From NCBI GenBank assembly GCA_003646305.1, contig QNFJ01000139.1:1-5950 (forward strand): a DNA stretch of 5,950 nucleotides, in the 5' to 3' direction. The position numbers and the translations under genes are program-made. Position 1 is the first letter of the stretch. Each line of letters opens with the position of its first letter. This document shows positions 1-5,803 of this stretch, in pieces. The stretch comes from Gammaproteobacteria bacterium. Its GTDB lineage: Bacteria > Pseudomonadota > Gammaproteobacteria > Methylococcales > UBA2780. The notes below the pieces were generated by a model. That model was not told the DNA's origin. It made no database searches and saw nothing but the letters and a program-made list of their open reading frames with translations.

Positions 1-510
1 AGAGCAATAGGCCTTTCCAGTAAAACCACACCTAAAGTGATCGACACAACAGCCGGGTTCGGACGGGATAGCTTTGTACTAGCATCACTCGGCTGTGAAG
101 TGACGATGATAGAACGCTCACCCATAATGGCAGCTTTGTTACAAGATGGGCTAGACAGAGCGGCTAAAGAGCCAGAGATTGCGGAGATTATGCGTCGTTT
201 ATCGGTAATCCATGCTGATGCAACTGACTACTTGAATGATATAAACCCAGTGCAGGTGGTGTATTTAGACCCGATGTATCCAGAAAAGAAGAAAGCCGCT
301 GCGGTAAAAAAAGAGATGCGCTTATTGCAACAACTTACAGGTCCAGACCTGGACAGTGCACTTTTACTAGAAGCTGCACTGAAAAAAGCGGTTAATAGAG
401 TGATTGTTAAACGCCCAAAAGGGGCTAGGTCGATAGAGGGGCAGCGAGTCAGTTCAGAAATCTCAAGCCCCAACACCCGTTATGATATTTATAATTTAAA
501 AGCCCTTTAA
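1..510 (+). CDS. rsmJ: 16S rRNA (guanine1516-N2)-methyltransferase RsmJ, 3' part
   Basis: Class I SAM-dependent methyltransferase that makes m2G1516 in 16S rRNA of the small ribosomal subunit. The frame is open from base 1 and leaves 169 residues. E. coli RsmJ is about 250 residues, so roughly 80 N-terminal residues lie outside the window; the GTG at position 37 is an internal Val codon, not the start. In the visible part, SAM-binding motif I is VIDTTAGFGRD (residues 13-23), the acidic end of strand 2 is in MIERSP (E38), D72 follows strand 3 (HADA), and the catalytic-type motif IV is YLDPMYP (88-94), followed by KKEMR and VIVKRP (134-139). These blocks match my recollection of E. coli YhiQ/RsmJ (DATAGLGRD, YLDPMFP, KKEMR, VKRP) in order and spacing. 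The protein is cytoplasmic. The next gene begins 30 bases downstream on the same strand, so co-transcription is possible. The identification is firm; nothing in the visible part looks broken. Confidence 0.93.
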   Translation, partial: RAIGLSSKTTPKVIDTTAGFGRDSFVLASLGCEVTMIERSPIMAALLQDGLDRAAKEPEIAEIMRRLSVIHADATDYLNDINPVQVVYLDPMYPEKKKAAAVKKEMRLLQQLTGPDLDSALLLEAALKKAVNRVIVKRPKGARSIEGQRVSSEISSPNTRYDIYNLKAL

Positions 511-540
511 TCCAGGGTCTTTATATAGAGAAACAGGAAA

Positions 541-1122
541 ATGAATATTGAAAAAGCTTTGCAAGATCGCAGTGAATCAAAATGTGAGCTATGCAGTGCC
601 CTGGAGAATTTAGCTGCATATGAGGTACCACCTGCCTCAAATGGGGGTCTCGATGAGACCATCTTGATCTGCGCAATTTGCACGGAGCAATTAGAAGACC
701 CGGAAAAAGTAGAAGCGAATCACTGGCGTTGCCTTAATGACAGTATGTGGAGTCAGGTTCCGGCAGTACAAGTTGTTGCCTGGAGAATGCTGACACGGCT
801 GAGCAGTGAAGGTTGGCCGCAGGATTTACTTGAAATGCTCTATCTGGATGATGAACTTCTAGCGTGGGCAGAAACGACAGGGGAGGGTAAAAGTGTTGGG
901 GGTGAAGCAAAGCATGTTGATAGCAATGGCGTAACGCTTGAAGCAGGTGATACCGTCACGCTTATCAAAGACTTAAATGTAAAAGGGGCCAATTTTACAG
1001 CAAAGCGAGGAACCGCAGTGCGTGGCATCTCTTTGGTACAAGACAATCCAGAACATATTGAAGGGCGGGTAAATGGTCAACGGATTGTTATTTTGACAAA
1101 GTTTGTTAAGAAAACGGGATAG
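541..1122 (+). CDS. Long-form PhnA-domain zinc-ribbon protein
   Basis: 193-residue cytoplasmic protein of the PhnA/YjdM family. The N-terminal part has a zinc-ribbon pattern with two CxxC pairs, C15/C18 (CELC) and C44/C47 (CAIC). A conserved-looking middle segment follows (HWRCLNDSMWSQVPAVQ, residues 61-77). The C-terminal part (about 126-191) is the SH3-like PhnA domain: DSNGVTLEAGDTV, then KDLNVKG, KRGTAVR, EHIEGRVNGQ and a terminal FVKK. E. coli PhnA is about 110 residues; this is the longer form with an extra N-terminal and middle region. The old link to phosphonate use comes from the E. coli phn locus and is not supported here, because no phn genes are near. The molecular role is unknown, so no gene symbol is given. 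The ATG at 541 fits the family's N-terminal pattern. The AGGA at 535-538 is closer to it than usual, with a weaker GAG at 528-530. The closeness to rsmJ suggests shared transcription. Confidence 0.88.
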   Translation: MNIEKALQDRSESKCELCSALENLAAYEVPPASNGGLDETILICAICTEQLEDPEKVEANHWRCLNDSMWSQVPAVQVVAWRMLTRLSSEGWPQDLLEMLYLDDELLAWAETTGEGKSVGGEAKHVDSNGVTLEAGDTVTLIKDLNVKGANFTAKRGTAVRGISLVQDNPEHIEGRVNGQRIVILTKFVKKTG

Positions 1123-1163
1123 TTATCAGAATAGATTAAGATCTTATGTTGCAGGTATTAGGC

Positions 1164-1200
1164 TAAACAAACCCCTCCCCCTGGAAAGTAAAAGGGAGGG
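1164..1200 (-). terminator. Rho-independent terminator of the Spy/CpxP-like gene
   Basis: Seven-base perfect GC-rich stem (CCCTCCC at 1173-1179 with GGGAGGG at 1194-1200) and a 14-base loop. Read on the minus strand, the stem is followed by GTTTGTTTA, a usable U-rich tail, and it lies 27 bases beyond the stop codon of the minus-strand gene ending at 1227. On the + strand the stem is followed by ATTACGC with no T run, so it should serve the minus strand and give only weak help to the converging PhnA-family transcript. Confidence 0.65.
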
Positions 1201-1213
1201 ATTACGCATCGTT

Positions 1214-1232
1214 AAATAACAGATCGTTATTT
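1214..1232. repeat. AT-rich inverted repeat over the stop codon at 1227
   Basis: AAATAAC (1214-1220) and GTTATTT (1226-1232) are perfect 7-base arms around a 5-base loop, and they include the TAA stop of the minus-strand secreted-protein gene. It sits next to the GC-rich terminator hairpin in the convergent intergenic region. It may help end + strand transcripts, because its 3' arm is T-rich in that direction, or it may protect the 3' end of the minus transcript. Both roles are inference. Confidence 0.35.
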
Positions 1233-1682
1233 CGCCAAAGGAATGATTTGTATCATCTGTGCGTTAGCGGCTGTCTTTAATTTATTTTCCATCTGGTAGT
1301 AACGCATAAGTTCTTTCTTGGACATCACTTTTTCAAATTTTGGAACATAATTCTTTTTAAGATTTAACTCAATTTGTTGCTGATTTAGCCATTTCTCTAA
1401 AAGCTCTTTCGCCTTAACATTGGTTAGTGCATCATATTTTTTTGCGAATTCATTAATTATTAAAACCAGTTGGCTATTGGATTTCAATAATTCCTTTTGG
1501 TAGGCGTTATAAACAGGTAAAAACTCAGCTCTTTCCTCTGCCGATAAATTTAACCCTTTAAGAACGAGTTGTTTTTTCTTTTGCATGAGCTGCTCTACTT
1601 CCATTTGGTTGGGCTGAGCGGCAAAGGAAGAGGGGCTGGTTAGAGCGATTAACAGGCTAATAAAGCCAATAAATTTCTTCAT
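1227..1682 (-). CDS. Small secreted helical protein, Spy/CpxP-like
   Basis: 151 residues with a clear Sec signal peptide: MKK, a hydrophobic core (FIGFISLLIALT) and a likely cleavage between A21 and A22 (SSFA|AQ). The mature part is charged and almost entirely helix-forming, rich in Lys, Glu, Gln and Leu. It carries a pattern familiar from periplasmic proteins related to Spy/CpxP: LNLSAEERAEFLPVYNAYQKEL (44-65), then YDALTNVKAKELLEKWL (83-99), then a tail segment with KFEKVMSKKELMRYYQMENKL (115-135). The LS-x-EE-R segment resembles the 'LTxxQ' motifs of that family but is not exact, so the assignment is at fold or family level only. Spy and CpxP bind misfolded proteins or sense envelope stress; whether this protein does is unknown. 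There are no mature cysteines or transmembrane helices. The start is supported by the signal peptide and by TAAGG 8 bases upstream of the ATG. It follows the outer-membrane protein gene on the same strand after 228 bases, so it probably has its own promoter. Confidence 0.8.
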   Translation of the reverse strand: MKKFIGFISLLIALTSPSSFAAQPNQMEVEQLMQKKKQLVLKGLNLSAEERAEFLPVYNAYQKELLKSNSQLVLIINEFAKKYDALTNVKAKELLEKWLNQQQIELNLKKNYVPKFEKVMSKKELMRYYQMENKLKTAANAQMIQIIPLAK

Positions 1683-1690
1683 ATTAATTA

Positions 1691-1695
1691 CCTTA
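1691..1695 (-). promoter_or_regulatory. Ribosome binding site of the Spy/CpxP-like gene
   Basis: Read on the minus strand, TAAGG is followed by 8 bases and then the ATG at 1682. Together with the signal peptide this fixes the start codon. Confidence 0.7.
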
Positions 1696-1775
1696 ATGTG
1701 GTTTTAAATAAAATTAAGCCAGGGTGTTTGCCTGGTAGAGTAGCTTTTTCTGTTGTTAGAAAAGTCAACTTGCGC

Positions 1776-1781
1776 ATTATA
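1776..1781 (-). promoter_or_regulatory. Candidate -10 element for the Spy/CpxP-like gene
   Basis: A perfect TATAAT on the minus strand, 94 bases upstream of the start codon. The spaced -35 position is poor; the best nearby hexamer, TTGTCC (1794-1799), is only 12 bases away. The core overlaps a TATAAT on the other strand (1778-1783), so orientation is not certain. If used, it gives a leader of about 87 bases containing a small CCAGG/CCTGG hairpin (1719-1735). Confidence 0.3.
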
Positions 1782-1910
1782 ATCTAGCTTTCTGGACAAA
1801 TCTTATACTCTGGCAATATTTTGCGAAAAAAGCACTGCGGATTATTTCATCAGAGGTCTGAGATAATGGACGTTATTATTGAAATAACCCCCATCACCAA
1901 AGCGACAGGC

Positions 1911-2759
1911 CTAAAAAGGGAACTCTCCCCCGATGGTAATCCCATGGATATCCCCCCCTTTCTGATAACCCACTCTTACCCGGCTAAAACTGATTCCAAA
2001 TATTGTGTGGGGCTTTTTTAGACCAACACTAAAACCGATTTCATGAATATTTTCCAGGTCGCTGTGGCGGTCTGGGGCATCAGAAACCCCCCATTTTGGA
2101 GCGAAATGCTGAAAAATGTAGTATCCACCGATATCTATTTCGCGTTTATACATGATAAATCCTGTATTTCGACGGATATCAAGTCCGCTCTCCACGATAC
2201 TAAAGCGAGTTCGAAAACCTGATTTGGTTTGTCGTTCGGCAGCTAAACGTAGCTTATTGCCCCAACGTAATTCCCAGTTGTTATCTAGATTGAAGCGCGC
2301 CAAACTGCTAAGCCCGATAACGCCTAGCCATATCACTTCATCGCGGAGAAAATCATGAGTCACCCCAAAATTTGCAAAAGGCTTAATAGCCCAGTTTGGT
2401 GAAACAGGAAGCTGATATTCGAACCCGGGTAGTATGGTTAAAGTAATCAGGTTGTCTGGGAATAGCTCATCGAGCCAGTCGGAACCTTCGACACTGTCGT
2501 GGCCAATAGCAACAGGAAAAAGCCACTTAAGGCCGGCTTCAGTATCGCTCATTTCTCGCTGAGTCCAGGAAAAAGGCATATTCAACATGGTGATACGTCG
2601 GTCATCAATTTTGTATGAGCCAGAACCCATTACAGCAGCGTAGATATAGCTGACTCCAACCTTATCGCGGTCGATCTCCTGTGATGCAGCAGGTAAAGGT
2701 AGAAGCGCTTGAGTCACTAAACAGAAGAAAGCAGACCAACGTATTATTTTATTACCCAT
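1911..2759 (-). CDS. Orphan outer-membrane beta-barrel protein
   Basis: 282 residues. The N-terminus is a Sec signal peptide (MGNKIIRW, hydrophobic FFCLVTQALLPLP, cleavage near residues 25-27 at AASQ|E). The mature part has repeated short stretches of alternating hydrophobic and polar residues bounded by turns, for example NLITLTILPGFEYQLP (103-118), WAIKPFANFGVTHDF (123-137), WELRWGNKLRLAAE (162-175), FRTRFSIVESGLDIRR (182-197), IDIGGYYIFQHF (208-219), IHEIGFSVGL (238-247) and ITIGGEFPF (274-282). The chain ends in Phe with aromatic F280, the usual BAM recognition signature. This predicts a barrel of roughly 10-12 strands with no passenger domain and no periplasmic plug. It could belong to the 'solitary' autotransporter-like barrel proteins, but I cannot confirm that from memory. 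Function is unknown. No Shine-Dalgarno is visible before the ATG; the start is chosen from the signal peptide. It lies downstream of the predicted sRNA terminator, so it probably has its own promoter. Confidence 0.8.
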   Translation of the reverse strand: MGNKIIRWSAFFCLVTQALLPLPAASQEIDRDKVGVSYIYAAVMGSGSYKIDDRRITMLNMPFSWTQREMSDTEAGLKWLFPVAIGHDSVEGSDWLDELFPDNLITLTILPGFEYQLPVSPNWAIKPFANFGVTHDFLRDEVIWLGVIGLSSLARFNLDNNWELRWGNKLRLAAERQTKSGFRTRFSIVESGLDIRRNTGFIMYKREIDIGGYYIFQHFAPKWGVSDAPDRHSDLENIHEIGFSVGLKKPHTIFGISFSRVRVGYQKGGDIHGITIGGEFPF

Positions 2760-2761
2760 GG

Positions 2762-2776
2762 TGTCTAGTTTAGACA
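2762..2776. promoter_or_regulatory. 15-bp palindrome directly before the outer-membrane protein start
   Basis: TGTCTA (2762-2767) and TAGACA (2771-2776) form perfect 6-base arms with a 3-base spacer. The palindrome ends two bases before the ATG at 2759, where a ribosome binding site would be expected and none is seen. It could be an operator for a dimeric repressor or an mRNA hairpin at the ribosome entry site. Confidence 0.4.
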
Positions 2777-2777
2777 G

Positions 2778-2783
2778 ATTGTA
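2778..2783 (-). promoter_or_regulatory. Candidate -10 element of the outer-membrane protein gene
   Basis: TACAAT on the minus strand, one mismatch from the consensus, 18 bases upstream of the start codon. The -35 position holds no good match. Use of this element would start transcription near 2771, inside the palindrome, and give a leader of only about 11 bases, which would fit the missing Shine-Dalgarno. Weak support. Confidence 0.25.
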
Positions 2784-2819
2784 TTAGTGACGCTCTATCT
2801 ATAAGCAGTTTTTTTAAGG

Positions 2820-2863
2820 ATAAAGAAACCCCGGAGCGACAATTAGGGGGCATCGCTCCGGGG
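2820..2863 (-). terminator. Rho-independent terminator of the predicted sRNA
   Basis: An 11-bp perfect stem, CCCCGGAGCGA (2829-2839) with TCGCTCCGGGG (2853-2863), and a 13-base loop. On the minus strand it is followed by TTTCTTTATCC, an interrupted but U-rich tail. On the + strand the hairpin is followed by CCAAAG, so it terminates only minus-strand transcripts. It is the first strong terminator after polA and so may also stop polA read-through. Confidence 0.75.
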
Positions 2864-2949
2864 CCAAAGATCCCAGCTAGAAAAGCCGGGTAGGGAGAAC
2901 AAAACCTACGTTAGGAGGAACATAAGTAAACACTAACTTCTGCGTGTTG
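2820..2949 (-). ncRNA. Probable ErsA-like small regulatory RNA downstream of polA
   Basis: Predicted trans-acting sRNA of about 130 bases. It has its own sigma-E-like promoter ending at 2955 and a strong terminator at its 3' end, with no reading frame between. Reading along the RNA: a short hairpin CCTA-ACG-TAGG (2905-2915), a second hairpin CCCGGC/GCTGGG with one G-U pair (2872-2877 with 2885-2890), then the terminator. Two pyrimidine-rich stretches are mostly free of stems: UUCCUCCU (2920-2913) and UUCUCCCUACCC (2899-2888). Both are complementary to Shine-Dalgarno-type sequences, typical of Hfq-dependent translational repressors. The place matches known sRNA loci: Spot 42 follows polA in E. 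coli, and ErsA, about 130 bases and sigma22/AlgU-dependent, follows polA in Pseudomonas aeruginosa. Position, promoter class, length and C/U-rich seeds all point to ErsA. Sequence homology is not proven here, and the exact ends are estimated from the promoter and terminator. The alternative is a polA 3'-UTR fragment. Confidence 0.68.
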
Positions 2950-2954
2950 CAATA

Positions 2955-2982
2955 TAAGATGATTAGAATATTAAAAAGTTCC
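2955..2982 (-). promoter_or_regulatory. Sigma-E/AlgU-like promoter of the predicted sRNA
   Basis: Read on the minus strand: GGAACTT (2982-2976), 16 bases, TCTTA (2959-2955). The sigma-E/AlgU consensus is GAACTT, 16-17 bases, TCTRA; the -35 half is perfect and the -10 half has one mismatch. Transcription would start near 2949. An A/T-tract region just upstream (2989-3010) could act as an UP element. A sigma-70 reading (TATATT at 2956-2951) lacks a -35. Confidence 0.6.
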
Positions 2983-2988
2983 ACTTTA

Positions 2989-3010
2989 GTGAAAAAATAT
3001 TTTTTATCAC
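2989..3010. repeat. AT-rich imperfect hairpin after the polA stop
   Basis: GTGA plus an A-tract pairs with a T-tract plus TCAC, with one bulged base, starting 18 bases past the polA stop. It may weaken polA read-through into the sRNA gene, or the A/T tracts may boost the sRNA promoter directly downstream. It lacks the GC stem of a standard terminator. Confidence 0.35.
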
Positions 3011-3028
3011 ATTAGGCTGGCTTTTACT

Positions 3029-5767
3029 TTAATGTGCCTCATCCCAGTTGTTTCCACTCCCGATGTCTACAATGAGTGGCACGTTAAGCTTTGTTGCATG
3101 ACTCATGAGCGCATCAATTTTTTGCGTAGCTTGTTTGAGGTAATCCTCAGCAACTTCAAAAACCAGTTCGTCATGAACCTGCATAATCATTTGAACAGGA
3201 ACCTCGTCACCGCTAACCCACTGGTCCACGTCAATCATTGCCTTTTTTATAATATCCGCAGCGGTCCCTTGCATAGGCGCATTGATCGCTGTTCTCTCGG
3301 CATATTGCCGTCTTTGCCCATTGCGAGCGTTGATGTCGGGCAGATAAAGGCGTCGACCAAATAGCGTTTCAACATAACCTTTTTCTTTGGCAAGCTCTCG
3401 TGTGCTATCCATGTATTCTTTAACGCCGGGGTAACGGGAAAAATAGCGATCCACATAGGCTTGTGCCTCATTTCTCGGAATCCCCAACTGGCGAGCCAGA
3501 CCAAAGGCAGACATTCCATAAATAAGACCAAAATTGATTGCCTTGGCGGATCGCCTTTGCTCTTGTGTTACCTCATCAAGCGTGACACCAAAAACTTCAG
3601 CAGCCGTTGATTTATGTACATCTTCACCGCGCACAAAGGCACCTAGCAATCCCTCATCCTCAGATAAATGCGCCATAATTCGCAACTCAATCTGTGAATA
3701 ATCAGCCGCCAACATTTTGTAGCCTTGTGGAACAATAAATGCCTGCCGAATTCGCCTCCCCTCTGCTGTTCTTATGGGAATATTTTGTAAATTTGGGTTC
3801 GATGAAGATAACCGCCCTGTTGCGGTCACAGCCTGATGATAGGAGGTATGAATTCGCCCTGTTTTTTCACTGACTTGCTCGGGCAGGCGGTCGGTATAGG
3901 TTGACTTGAGCTTACTAATGCCACGGTTTTCAAGAATTAATCTTGGTAATGCGTAAGTTTCTGCCAGCTCCTGTAGTACCGCTTCGTTAGTGGATGGCTG
4001 TCCTTTCGGGGTCTTCTTTAGAACGGGTAAACCTTGTTGCTCAAATAAGATTTCCTGGATTTGTTTAGGTGATGCCAAATTGAAGGGCTGTCCTGCCTCA
4101 TCGTATGCTGCCTGCTCAATCTCGAGCATACGGACTGCCAGTTCATGACTCTGTTTTGATAACAACGCTGAGTCGATCAATACGCCGTTACGTTCTATAC
4201 GTGAGAGCACAGGAACCAGCGGAATTTCAACCTCTTGATAAAGACGGCTCATGTCCGTTTTGGCCTCAAGTTTGGGCCATAAACAGTGATGAAGGCGCAA
4301 GGTTATATCGGCATCTTCTGCCGCATAAGGTGCGGCCTGTTCCAATGAAATCTCCTGAAATGAAAGCTGTTTAGCGCCTTTACCAGCGATCTCTTCATAA
4401 TGGGTTGTCTTGTAACCGAGGAATCTTGATGCCATATCATCCATATTGTGGCGCCCTGAAACACTATTCAGAATATACGATTCCAGCATCGTATCGTGCT
4501 TGATTCCTCTTAGCATGATGCCGTGGTTTAGCAACACATTGCGGTCATATTTCAGATTTTGACCAACTTTAGAAACAGATTCATCCTCAAGAAGAGGGCG
4601 TAATTTTTCTAAAACCCAATCTCGTGATAATTGGGTTGGTGCGCCTGGATAACTATGAGAAACCGGCACATAGGCCGCCTCCCCCGGCTCAACTGAAAAA
4701 GAGACACCCACCACCTCTGCCGAAATGTAATTAAGAGAAGTCGTTTCGGTATCAAAAGCAAAAATAGTGGCCTGTTTGAGCTTGTTTAGCCACTTTTCGA
4801 ATTGTTCTGCCGTCAATACCAGATCGTAAGTAGCCGTAACATCATCTGCTGGGGCTGCCGCGTCAATTTCAGCTATCGTCGTGGCAGTCGAAATGGCTGT
4901 TGGTTTTTTCCTGTCGAGTTGTTTTAGCCAGCTCGAAAATTCAAATTGCTCAAGCAGTTCACGCAGTTTCTCATCGTCAGCAGGGGCAAGTTGTAGGTCG
5001 GTAACATTTTCCGGTAGCGATAGATCACATTTAATGGTCGCCAGTTTGCGAGACAGTTTTAAAGTTTCTAATCCATTTCTAAGGTTCTCTCCAACCTTTC
5101 CTTTTACTTCGGCTGCGCGGCTAATTAGTTCATCCACTGAGCCGTATTCTCCTAGCCATTTAGCTGCTGTTTTAGGCCCAACCTTAGGAACACCGGGAAT
5201 GTTATCTGAGCTATCTCCAACTAAGGCGAGGTAATCGATTATTTGCTCAGGGGTTACACCAAATTTGTCTTTAACCCCTTGCGGATCCATCCGACTGTTT
5301 GTCATGGTGTTTTCTAAAGTAATTTGCTCATTGACCAGTTGAGCCATATCTTTATCACCTGTCGAGACAACAACCTTTAGCCCAGTTGCCGCAGCTTGCC
5401 GAGCAAATGTTCCGATTACGTCGTCAGCCTCAACACCTGGTTCCATGACCAAGGGAAACCCCATCACCTTTATCAATTCATGTAATGGCGCGATTTGTCG
5501 CCGTAAATCATCATCCATCGGTGGGCGGTTGGCTTTGTACTGGTCGTACATTTCATGGCGAAAGGTTTTACCTGGAGCATCAAAAATAACCACCACTTGC
5601 GCGCCTGGGTACTCTGTTAGCAACTTTCTCAGCATATTGGAAACACCGAGAATCGCACCAGTCGGTTCACCTTGAAAGTTAGTTAACGGTGGTAAAGCAT
5701 GAAACGCACGAAATAGGAAAGAGGAACCATCCACGAGAACAATTGTTTTTTCGATGGGTTGTTTCAT
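3029..5767 (-). CDS. polA: DNA polymerase I
   Basis: Full-length 912-residue Pol I (E. coli 928) for Okazaki-fragment maturation and repair synthesis. The 5'-nuclease domain (about 1-285) keeps the metal ligands D13, D63, D115, D116, D138, D140, D185 and D188. After a variable linker shorter than in E. coli (about 285-315), the 3'-5' exonuclease domain (about 316-500) keeps D339 and E341 (FDTET), D408, Y481 and D485, so proofreading should be active. The polymerase domain (about 510-912) has motif A DYSQIELR with D689, the O-helix RRSAKAINFGLIYG with R738, K742, F746 and Y750, and motif C QVHDE with D866 and E867. F746 corresponds to E. coli F762, the usual ddNTP-discriminating residue. The C-terminus is the typical NWDEAH. 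The start aligns with E. coli (VLVDGSS at the same depth), although no good Shine-Dalgarno is seen. It is monocistronic in appearance: the next minus-strand element is the sRNA with its own promoter, and the upstream gene diverges. Confidence 0.98.
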   Translation of the reverse strand: MKQPIEKTIVLVDGSSFLFRAFHALPPLTNFQGEPTGAILGVSNMLRKLLTEYPGAQVVVIFDAPGKTFRHEMYDQYKANRPPMDDDLRRQIAPLHELIKVMGFPLVMEPGVEADDVIGTFARQAAATGLKVVVSTGDKDMAQLVNEQITLENTMTNSRMDPQGVKDKFGVTPEQIIDYLALVGDSSDNIPGVPKVGPKTAAKWLGEYGSVDELISRAAEVKGKVGENLRNGLETLKLSRKLATIKCDLSLPENVTDLQLAPADDEKLRELLEQFEFSSWLKQLDRKKPTAISTATTIAEIDAAAPADDVTATYDLVLTAEQFEKWLNKLKQATIFAFDTETTSLNYISAEVVGVSFSVEPGEAAYVPVSHSYPGAPTQLSRDWVLEKLRPLLEDESVSKVGQNLKYDRNVLLNHGIMLRGIKHDTMLESYILNSVSGRHNMDDMASRFLGYKTTHYEEIAGKGAKQLSFQEISLEQAAPYAAEDADITLRLHHCLWPKLEAKTDMSRLYQEVEIPLVPVLSRIERNGVLIDSALLSKQSHELAVRMLEIEQAAYDEAGQPFNLASPKQIQEILFEQQGLPVLKKTPKGQPSTNEAVLQELAETYALPRLILENRGISKLKSTYTDRLPEQVSEKTGRIHTSYHQAVTATGRLSSSNPNLQNIPIRTAEGRRIRQAFIVPQGYKMLAADYSQIELRIMAHLSEDEGLLGAFVRGEDVHKSTAAEVFGVTLDEVTQEQRRSAKAINFGLIYGMSAFGLARQLGIPRNEAQAYVDRYFSRYPGVKEYMDSTRELAKEKGYVETLFGRRLYLPDINARNGQRRQYAERTAINAPMQGTAADIIKKAMIDVDQWVSGDEVPVQMIMQVHDELVFEVAEDYLKQATQKIDALMSHATKLNVPLIVDIGSGNNWDEAH

Positions 5768-5803
5768 TAATTTTCAGGTGACTGTCTGCTAAAAGAGGGG
5801 TCG

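Larger units (their letters stand above)
1683..1910. other. Intergenic region with several short inverted repeats
   Basis: 228 bases between the two minus-strand secreted-protein genes. I see no plausible gene. It holds short inverted repeats: CCAGG/CCTGG (1719-1735), TTTTCT/AGAAAA (1746-1763), TCAGA-GG-TCTGA (1850-1861) and GTTATT/AATAAC (1872-1888). None is a convincing terminator for the outer-membrane protein gene: the last is AT-only and the first has a 5-bp stem. The region probably contains the promoter of the gene starting at 1682. Confidence 0.5.

Noticed and set aside
37..510. GTG at 37 as the start of the first gene
   Set aside because: The frame is open to base 1 and the upstream residues (RAIGLSSKTTPK) continue the RsmJ alignment; position 37 is the Val of the SAM-binding motif.
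1719..1735. CCAGG/CCTGG hairpin followed by a T-rich stretch on the minus strand as terminator of the outer-membrane protein gene
   Set aside because: The stem is only 5 bp, lies about 190 bases past the stop, and sits inside the likely leader of the next gene; left as an unassigned inverted repeat.
1778..1783. TATAAT on the + strand as a promoter
   Set aside because: The -35 match (TTGTTA) is 19 bases away and there is no + strand gene downstream for it to serve.
1821..2021. A 66-codon + strand reading frame
   Set aside because: It begins with TTG without a ribosome binding site, overlaps the 3' end of the well-supported outer-membrane protein gene on the other strand, and has no recognisable features.
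2905..2930. AGGAGGAA on the + strand as a ribosome binding site
   Set aside because: No start codon or reading frame follows at a usable distance; it is the complement of the sRNA seed.
2820..2949. Direct Spot 42 ortholog
   Set aside because: The position fits, but the sequence does not resemble the E. coli Spot 42 I recall, and the promoter class and length suit ErsA better.
2955..2990. Sigma-54 promoter for the sRNA (TGGAAC near 2984)
   Set aside because: No GC at the required spacing for the -12 element, whereas the sigma-E spacing fits.
3032..5675. Several reading frames on the + strand and a second minus-strand frame inside polA
   Set aside because: All lie within the intact, strongly conserved polA coding sequence and have compositions expected of antisense or shifted frames.
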